Below are positions 32,244 to 36,928 of a stretch of 36,928 bases of DNA, piece after piece. The stretch lies in the NCBI GenBank assembly GCA_029959645.1, contig JASCOJ010000012.1, forward strand, positions 1-36,928, written 5' to 3'. Both the position numbers and the translations under genes were made by a program. The number at the start of each line of letters is the position of its first letter. Positions within the stretch are counted from its first letter, which is position 1. The notes under the pieces were generated by a model, which worked only from the letters and a program-made list of their open reading frames with translations, was not told the DNA's origin and did no database searches. This DNA is from Microbacteriaceae bacterium PS02332. GTDB taxonomy: Bacteria; Actinomycetota; Actinomycetes; Actinomycetales; Microbacteriaceae.

Positions 32244-33425
32244 TCAGTGCGGCATCACCGGCAGCGCGCGGTCGGTCCGGGCGACCTCGGTGAGCTTCGC
32301 CGCCAGGGGCCGGAACGGCTTCGACAGGAGCACGCCGTCCGCCACCCGACGAAGGGCGAGCGCGGCACGGGACTGCGGGTAGGCGAAGTGGGTGATGCCG
32401 CGCGGCAGGTCCTGCACATCGTCGACGAGCGGACGCATCCACGTCTCGTACGCGGCGAGGCCGTCGTCGAGCCGTTCGTGCTCGGCGATCGACGCAGCGA
32501 GGACGTACCCGGCGGTCACCGCGAGGGAGGCGCCACCACCGCCCATCGGCGTGACGCACCAGCCCGCGTCGCCGGCGAGCACGACCCGTCCGCGCCGCCA
32601 CCGCGACACCCGGATCTGCTCGAGGTCGTCGACGTACAGGTCGTCCGAGGTCGCGAACGCGTCGAGCACGCGCGGCGTCTCCCACGCGACCCCGGCGTAC
32701 CGCGCGCGGAGGCGGTCGAGCACCTCGTCCCGGGGCAGTCCGACCAGGCCGTCGGTCGCGGTGTACGCCAGGATCGCCCGGGTCGTGCCGTACGGGTCCG
32801 GACGCAGGTGCACCTGCCGGCCGGCGGTCGTCGTCAGCCAGCGCCACCGGTCGTCGTCGGTGGCGGTGCGCGGGATCGTGCCGAACGCCATCGTCACCCC
32901 GAGTGCGCGGCGGTCGACCGCGTCCCCGAAGACCATGCCCCGCGTGCCGGAGCGGACCCCCTCGGCGACGACGAGCAGGTCCGCGCCGATCGCGTCGCCC
33001 GACTCCGTGGTGACGGTGACCTCGTGGTCGCCGTCCTGCACGGCCGCGATCGGGTCGCCGTAGCGCACCTCGACGTCGGTGGGGAGTGCGTCGAGCAGCA
33101 CCCGGGCGAAGTCGCCCCGGAGGACCTCGAGCTCGGCGGTCGCCCCGTCCGGGCCGTCGGAGGGCAACTCGGCCCGCACCCGACCGCGCTCGTCGATGAG
33201 CACCGTCCCGGTCTCGGTGGTGTTCGCCGCCCGGATCGCCTCGAGGAGACCCATCCGGTCGACGACCTCGCGGGCGACCCCCCGGACGTCGACGTTCTGG
33301 CCGCCGTCCCGGAACTGCCCTGCGCGCTCGAGGACGGTGACCCGCCATCCGCAGCGGGCCATCCAGAAGGCGGTGGAGAGACCTGCGATGCTGGCTCCCG
33401 AGATGATGACGTGCCGTGCAGTCAT
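32244..33425 (-). CDS. FAD-dependent monooxygenase (PHBH fold)
   Basis: The 393-residue protein has the Rossmann loop GASIAG (10-15) with E33 for the FAD ribose, and the second FAD motif GDAGWCVTPMGGGGASLA starting near residue 285. The pattern is that of class A aromatic or antibiotic hydroxylases such as TetX-like and related enzymes. It uses NAD(P)H and O2; the substrate is unknown. ATG 33425 is divergent from the MarR gene across 59 bases, so MarR very likely controls it. Confidence 0.88.
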   Translation of the reverse strand: MTARHVIISGASIAGLSTAFWMARCGWRVTVLERAGQFRDGGQNVDVRGVAREVVDRMGLLEAIRAANTTETGTVLIDERGRVRAELPSDGPDGATAELEVLRGDFARVLLDALPTDVEVRYGDPIAAVQDGDHEVTVTTESGDAIGADLLVVAEGVRSGTRGMVFGDAVDRRALGVTMAFGTIPRTATDDDRWRWLTTTAGRQVHLRPDPYGTTRAILAYTATDGLVGLPRDEVLDRLRARYAGVAWETPRVLDAFATSDDLYVDDLEQIRVSRWRRGRVVLAGDAGWCVTPMGGGGASLAVTAGYVLAASIAEHERLDDGLAAYETWMRPLVDDVQDLPRGITHFAYPQSRAALALRRVADGVLLSKPFRPLAAKLTEVARTDRALPVMPH

Positions 33426-33444
33426 GGTGTCCTCCGTCGTTCGC

Positions 33445-33459
33445 GCTTTACAGTGAAGC
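33445..33459. promoter_or_regulatory. Imperfect palindrome, probable MarR operator
   Basis: GCTTTACAGTGAAGC is a 15-bp palindrome with one mismatched pair. It lies midway between the divergent FAD monooxygenase (start 33425) and MarR gene (start 33485), where a MarR-family dimer could repress both. Confidence 0.6.
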
Positions 33460-33484
33460 TACTCGCTCAGAAAGGATTCTGCCC

Positions 33485-33979
33485 GTGACCGATCCGCTCT
33501 CCCTGGAGTGGGAGCCCGAGGCGCTCGCGGCCTTCGAGGCCGTGCGGGCGTGGTCCCTGGCGAACGCCGAGCTCAACCAGCACCTGGCCGCCTGGACCGG
33601 CCTGCCGACGACCGACGCCAACGCCCTCGGCAACGTCGTCTGGGCGGCCGAGGGCGGCGAGCCCCTGTCGCCCGCACAGCTCGCCCGCCGGATCGGGATG
33701 ACGTCCGGCGCGACGACCGTGCTGTTGAACCGGCTCGAGGCGGCCGGCCACGTCGTCCGGACGCGGGAGAGCACAGATCGGCGCCGGGTGACCCTGCGAC
33801 CGAGTCCGGAGGCCCGCGAGGCCGCCCGGGCCTTCACCGCGTTCTCCGGGCAGGAGATCGCGGCCACCCTCCGCGAGGCGGCGCCGTCGGACCTCCGCGT
33901 CGTAGCGGACTTCATGGGCCGACTGGCCGCGGCGGCGACCGCCGGCAACGCGAGACTGCAGGAGCGTGACCGAGCATGA
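33485..33979 (+). CDS. MarR-family regulator
   Basis: The 164-residue protein has a winged helix-turn-helix with LSPAQLARRIGMTSGATTVLLNRLEAAGHVVRTRESTDRRRVTLRPS (about 61-105), the MarR recognition helix and wing, flanked by dimer helices. It probably senses a phenolic or similar compound and controls the FAD monooxygenase and itself. GTG 33485 has AAAGGA (33471-33476) upstream. The stop overlaps the diacylglycerol-kinase-like gene by four bases. Confidence 0.9.
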   Translation: MTDPLSLEWEPEALAAFEAVRAWSLANAELNQHLAAWTGLPTTDANALGNVVWAAEGGEPLSPAQLARRIGMTSGATTVLLNRLEAAGHVVRTRESTDRRRVTLRPSPEAREAARAFTAFSGQEIAATLREAAPSDLRVVADFMGRLAAAATAGNARLQERDRA

Positions 33980-34968
33980 CCGAGCACCCGAACCCGCTCC
34001 CGGGCCCCGACGAGCCGACCCGGCGCGCCGCGGTGGTCGTCAACCCGGTGGCGGTCGACGTCGTCGCGCTCCGCACGGCGCTGGCCGACCAGGAGGCCCG
34101 GTCCGGCTGGGCGCCGTCGGCCTGGTTCGAGACGGCGGCGGACGACGACGGCCGCGCTGCCGCCCGGGCGGCCCGGGAGTCCGGGGCCGAGGTGGTCCTG
34201 GTCGCGGGCGGCGACGGCACGCTCCGCGTCGCGGCCGAGGAGCTGCACGGCTCGGGGGCGGCGATCGCACTGCTGCCGAGCGGGACCGGCAACCTCTACG
34301 CCCGGAACCTCCGCGTGCCGATCGGCGACGTCGTCGGTGCGGTGCGGACGGCCTTCACCGGGTCCGACCGACCGGTGGACATCGCGTTCGCCGACCTCAC
34401 CGACGCGGCGGGTGCGGTCGGCCGGCACGCCTTCCTCGTGATGGCCGGCATCGGCCTCGACGCCCAGATGGCCGCGAACACGAACCCGCGGTTGAAGCGC
34501 CGGTTCGGCTGGGTCGCCTACTCCGACCCGATCCTCCGCTCGGTGTTCGGCAACCGCCAGGTCGAGTTCCGCTTCCGCCTCGACGCCGGCCCGGAGCGCT
34601 CGATGCGGGCCCACACCGTGATCGTCGGGAACTGCGGGACCCTGACCGCCGGCGTGCTGCTGCTGCCCGAGGCCCGTCCGGACGACGGCGTGCTCGACGC
34701 CGTGGCCTTCCGGCCTCGGGGCGCGGTCGGCTGGTCGAAGGTCGGCTACGGCCTCACGCTGAACCGGTTCTTCCACCGCACGGCGTTCGGCAGGCTGCTC
34801 GCGCGGTTCCTCCCGGTGTCCCGGACCCTCGGCTACACGAGTGCCCGACGGCTCGACCTGGAGCTCGACGGGCCGGAGCAGATCCAGCTCGACGGCGACC
34901 CGTTCGGCGAGGTGGTCGCCGTGACCCTCACCGTCGAACACGGCGGGCTCACGCTCCGGATGCCCTGA
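33976..34968 (+). CDS. Diacylglycerol/lipid kinase-like protein
   Basis: The 330-residue protein has the DAGK catalytic domain: GGDGT (78-82), PSGTGNLYARNL (about 101-112), and later GIGLDAQMAANTNPRLKRR and TLTAGVLLLPEARPDDGVLDAV. It would phosphorylate diacylglycerol or another lipid at the membrane surface. The ATG overlaps the MarR stop (ATGA), so MarR may also affect it. The C-terminus overlaps the convergent MFS gene by 20 bases. Confidence 0.9.
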   Translation: MTEHPNPLPGPDEPTRRAAVVVNPVAVDVVALRTALADQEARSGWAPSAWFETAADDDGRAAARAARESGAEVVLVAGGDGTLRVAAEELHGSGAAIALLPSGTGNLYARNLRVPIGDVVGAVRTAFTGSDRPVDIAFADLTDAAGAVGRHAFLVMAGIGLDAQMAANTNPRLKRRFGWVAYSDPILRSVFGNRQVEFRFRLDAGPERSMRAHTVIVGNCGTLTAGVLLLPEARPDDGVLDAVAFRPRGAVGWSKVGYGLTLNRFFHRTAFGRLLARFLPVSRTLGYTSARRLDLELDGPEQIQLDGDPFGEVVAVTLTVEHGGLTLRMP

Positions 34969-36175
34969 CGGTCGAGGCGGTCCCGGCAGTCCCGGCGGAT
35001 CCGGCGCTGCCGTCCCGCCTCCGTGGCAGCGCCCCGACCGCGCCGACCGCCGTCACGACGGCAGCGCCGAGGAAGGCCGCACCCGTGCCGACGGCGTCGA
35101 CGGCCGCCCCGGCGACCGCGGCGCCGAGGGCCTGGCCGAGCACCAGCACGACGAACAGCAGGGACGTCCCGGCCGGTGCGCGGTCGGGGTCGAGCTCCGT
35201 GGTCCAGGCGATGAGCGCCCCGGTCGCCGCGGTGTACCCCCAGCCGAACACCACGCAGGCGCCGAGGGCGACGCCGTTGACCTGCGGGGCCAGGGCGAGC
35301 GTCGCCGTCGCGACCGCGACCGCGCCCGCGGTGACGGCCCAGGCGGACCGCGCCCGGAGCCTCCCGGTCCAGCGTGCGGTGAGGGCGACGGCCGCACCGC
35401 CGACACCGAGGGCGATCCACGCGGTGACCGACAGCGCAGCCGGTGCGCCGGCGTCGACGAGGAGCGTCCGGCCGTACGTCCACACCGCGGCGGAGCCGGC
35501 CCCGAGCAGGAGCGACACCACCACGAGCCGACGGTGTGCGGTCAGCCACGAGCGAGGCGGGCGTGCCGCGGGACGGGTCGTCCCGGGTGCCGGACGGTGC
35601 TCGGTGGACTGCTCGGCCGCGCGTCCGGCGAGGAGCACCGCCGCGGCGGCGACGACGGTGGCGACCGCGGCGACCCACCACACGGCCCGCCACTCCGGCA
35701 GCAGCAGGAGTGCGAGCAGACCCGCGACCACGAGGCCCGGCCCGGTGCCCGAGTTCACGACGCTCTGTGCGCGAGCGGTGTCCCGGCGCACCGCGTGCTG
35801 CACGAGGGTGACGAGTGCCGGCGAGGCCAGTCCGGCACCCGCGGATGCAACGACGGCGGCCACGCTGAAGACGACCGGCGAGGGACTCGTCGCCATGCCG
35901 ACGGCCCCGGCGCCCGCGGAGACGCCGGCGAGCACGACGAGCAGTCGCGGGTGTGTCGGTGCCGCAACGAAGCCGACGAGTGCGCCGACGCAGTAGAGCA
36001 CGGACGACCCCGCTGCGGTCCACCCGGCGACGGCGGCTCCGAAGCCGAGGGAGTGCTGCACGTCGGGCAGGACGAGCCCGTACGCCAGACGCACCAGGCC
36101 GTAGGTCGCGGCGATGAGTGCCGTCCCGCTGGCCACGGTCACCGTCGAGGCCGGAACGGAAACGATCGTTTTCAT
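34949..36175 (-). CDS. MFS transporter
   Basis: The 408-residue protein has 12 predicted helices (YGLVRLAYGLVLPDVQHSLG in helix 1, ALVGFVAA, AVTLVQHAVRRDTARAQSVVNSGTGPGL in the 4-5 loop) and an alanine/glycine-rich tail. It resembles the CynX/NimT or sugar-efflux-like MFS group; the substrate is unknown. ATG 36175 overlaps a palindrome recognised probably by the divergent TetR protein, and lies seven bases after TAGGCT (36183-36188, minus strand). Confidence 0.88.
   Translation of the reverse strand: MKTIVSVPASTVTVASGTALIAATYGLVRLAYGLVLPDVQHSLGFGAAVAGWTAAGSSVLYCVGALVGFVAAPTHPRLLVVLAGVSAGAGAVGMATSPSPVVFSVAAVVASAGAGLASPALVTLVQHAVRRDTARAQSVVNSGTGPGLVVAGLLALLLLPEWRAVWWVAAVATVVAAAAVLLAGRAAEQSTEHRPAPGTTRPAARPPRSWLTAHRRLVVVSLLLGAGSAAVWTYGRTLLVDAGAPAALSVTAWIALGVGGAAVALTARWTGRLRARSAWAVTAGAVAVATATLALAPQVNGVALGACVVFGWGYTAATGALIAWTTELDPDRAPAGTSLLFVVLVLGQALGAAVAGAAVDAVGTGAAFLGAAVVTAVGAVGALPRRRDGSAGSAGTAGTASTVRASGA
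36160..36171. promoter_or_regulatory. TetR operator between the MFS and TetR genes
   Basis: AAACGATCGTTT is a perfect 12-bp palindrome covering codons 2-5 of the MFS gene and the expected -35 position of the TetR gene promoter. The -10-like boxes of both genes overlap in CCTAGG (36185-36190). One bound TetR dimer could block both directions. Confidence 0.75.
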
Positions 36176-36198
36176 TCTGCAGAGCCTAGGGTGCTCCC

Positions 36199-36783
36199 AT
36201 GCCCTTGCGTCCAGGAACCGAGCGACGGGTGCTCGACGCGGCCGAGGAGCTCTTCACCACGCAGGGCATCGCGGCGACCCCGGTCGACGCCGTCCTCGAG
36301 CGGTCCGGGGTGTCCGCCGCGACGCTCTACCGCGGGTGGTCCAGCAAGGAGGCCCTGGTCGCCGCAGCGCTCGGACGCCGACACGACGCCTGGCTCGCCA
36401 CCTGGGACGAGGCCGTCGCGGCACAGGTGGACGACCGCGGCCGGCTCCTCGCGGTGTTCGACGCGCTCGACGCGTTCCGGTCGACGTCGCACGGGTCGCG
36501 GTGGTGTGCGTTCCTCGGCGCGGCCGCCGAGTACGCCGAGGCGCCCCCGGAGCTCGCCGAGGTGCTGCACCGCGAGTCGGCGACGTTCCGGGAGCGCTTG
36601 ACGGCGTCCGCCGAGCCGCTCGTCGGTGCGCCCGCGGCATCGGCGCTCGCCGAACAGCTGCTGCTCGTGGTCTCCGGCGCGCTCGCGATGCGGCTGCGCG
36701 GACCGGGCGCGGACACGCTCGTCGCACGGTCGGTGGCCGGCGCGCTCGTCGACGCGGCGCTCGTGCCCGGTGCGTCCGGGTAG
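36199..36783 (+). CDS. TetR-family regulator
   Basis: The 194-residue protein has the TetR helix-turn-helix (RRVLDAAEELFTTQGIAATPVDAVLERSGVSAATLYRGWSSKEALVAAAL, about 9-57) and an all-helical ligand domain. It is divergent from the MFS transporter, with only 23 bases between the start codons, so it very likely represses that pump. ATG 36199 lies six bases after TAGGGT (36187-36192), without a Shine-Dalgarno sequence, so it is probably leaderless. Confidence 0.92.
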   Translation: MPLRPGTERRVLDAAEELFTTQGIAATPVDAVLERSGVSAATLYRGWSSKEALVAAALGRRHDAWLATWDEAVAAQVDDRGRLLAVFDALDAFRSTSHGSRWCAFLGAAAEYAEAPPELAEVLHRESATFRERLTASAEPLVGAPAASALAEQLLLVVSGALAMRLRGPGADTLVARSVAGALVDAALVPGASG

Positions 36784-36846
36784 GGCACCGCGTCCCACGA
36801 GCACTCCGGCCCGGGACCCGTCATGGTCGGGTCGCAGGCGGGGTGG

Positions 36847-36928
<82 letters not shown>

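Noticed and set aside
32026-33348. 440-codon minus-strand frame overlapping the FAD monooxygenase
   Set aside because: Low-complexity arginine/glycine composition; the monooxygenase frame has all family motifs.

Overview
The window looks like a complete contig of about 37 kb from a high-GC actinobacterium of the family Microbacteriaceae. The gene content and protein style resemble Curtobacterium, but that is inference from memory. Support comes from the class Ib nrdI-nrdE-nrdF cluster, heavy GTG/TTG start use and many leaderless-type starts. Both ends run into G/C homopolymer, which looks like a sequencing or assembly artefact rather than biology.

Layout. 1-3.9 kb: ribonucleotide reductase genes nrdI, nrdE and nrdF. 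4.0-7.1 kb: a leftward locus resembling the Bacillus cannibalism-toxin system. It encodes an SdpC-type toxin precursor, an SdpA-family protein, an SdpB-family membrane protein, and a small membrane protein with a PH-like tail whose start overlaps the sdpB stop; a hypothetical gene follows. 7.1-9.9 kb: a 500-bp gap holding a palindromic repeat and a remnant of a methionine-synthase-like gene, then a PRC-barrel gene, a small membrane protein, and a rightward pair made of a very short SdpI-family protein and a CPBP (CAAX-type) membrane protease. 10-13.1 kb: a folate-independent methionine synthase pair (MesD core-MetE plus MesX/DUF1852) with a divergent LysR regulator and a clear LysR-type operator. 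13.1-18.7 kb: mostly lineage-type hypothetical, membrane and lipoprotein genes, one apparently frameshifted remnant, and a DUF4166/SRPBCC pair. 18.8-24.4 kb: PRISE-type SDR, Nudix hydrolase, SMP-30 family hydrolase, an antitoxin/PIN-like toxin module and a phospholipase D family protein. 24.5-28.1 kb: two MFS exporters, one under an ArsR-family repressor with two operators around a good promoter. 28-31 kb: ECF sigma factor with a membrane-anchored partner, class I glutamine amidotransferase and a YigZ/IMPACT protein. 31-36.8 kb: small hypothetical protein, peroxiredoxin, FAD monooxygenase with divergent MarR regulator and a lipid-kinase-like gene, and an MFS/TetR divergent pair sharing a tiny regulatory region.

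The most interesting content is the SDP-like locus. The predicted toxin keeps the C-x5-C hallmark at the start of its hydrophobic core and carries a second C-x5-C at the end. The usual SdpI/SdpR module is not beside it. Instead there is a translationally coupled PH-like membrane protein and, about 1.5 kb away on the other strand, a 75-residue SdpI-like protein with a CPBP protease. The region is flanked by short fragments of neighbouring genes, which suggests rearrangement or acquisition. By eye it is less GC-rich than the nrd genes and the right half.
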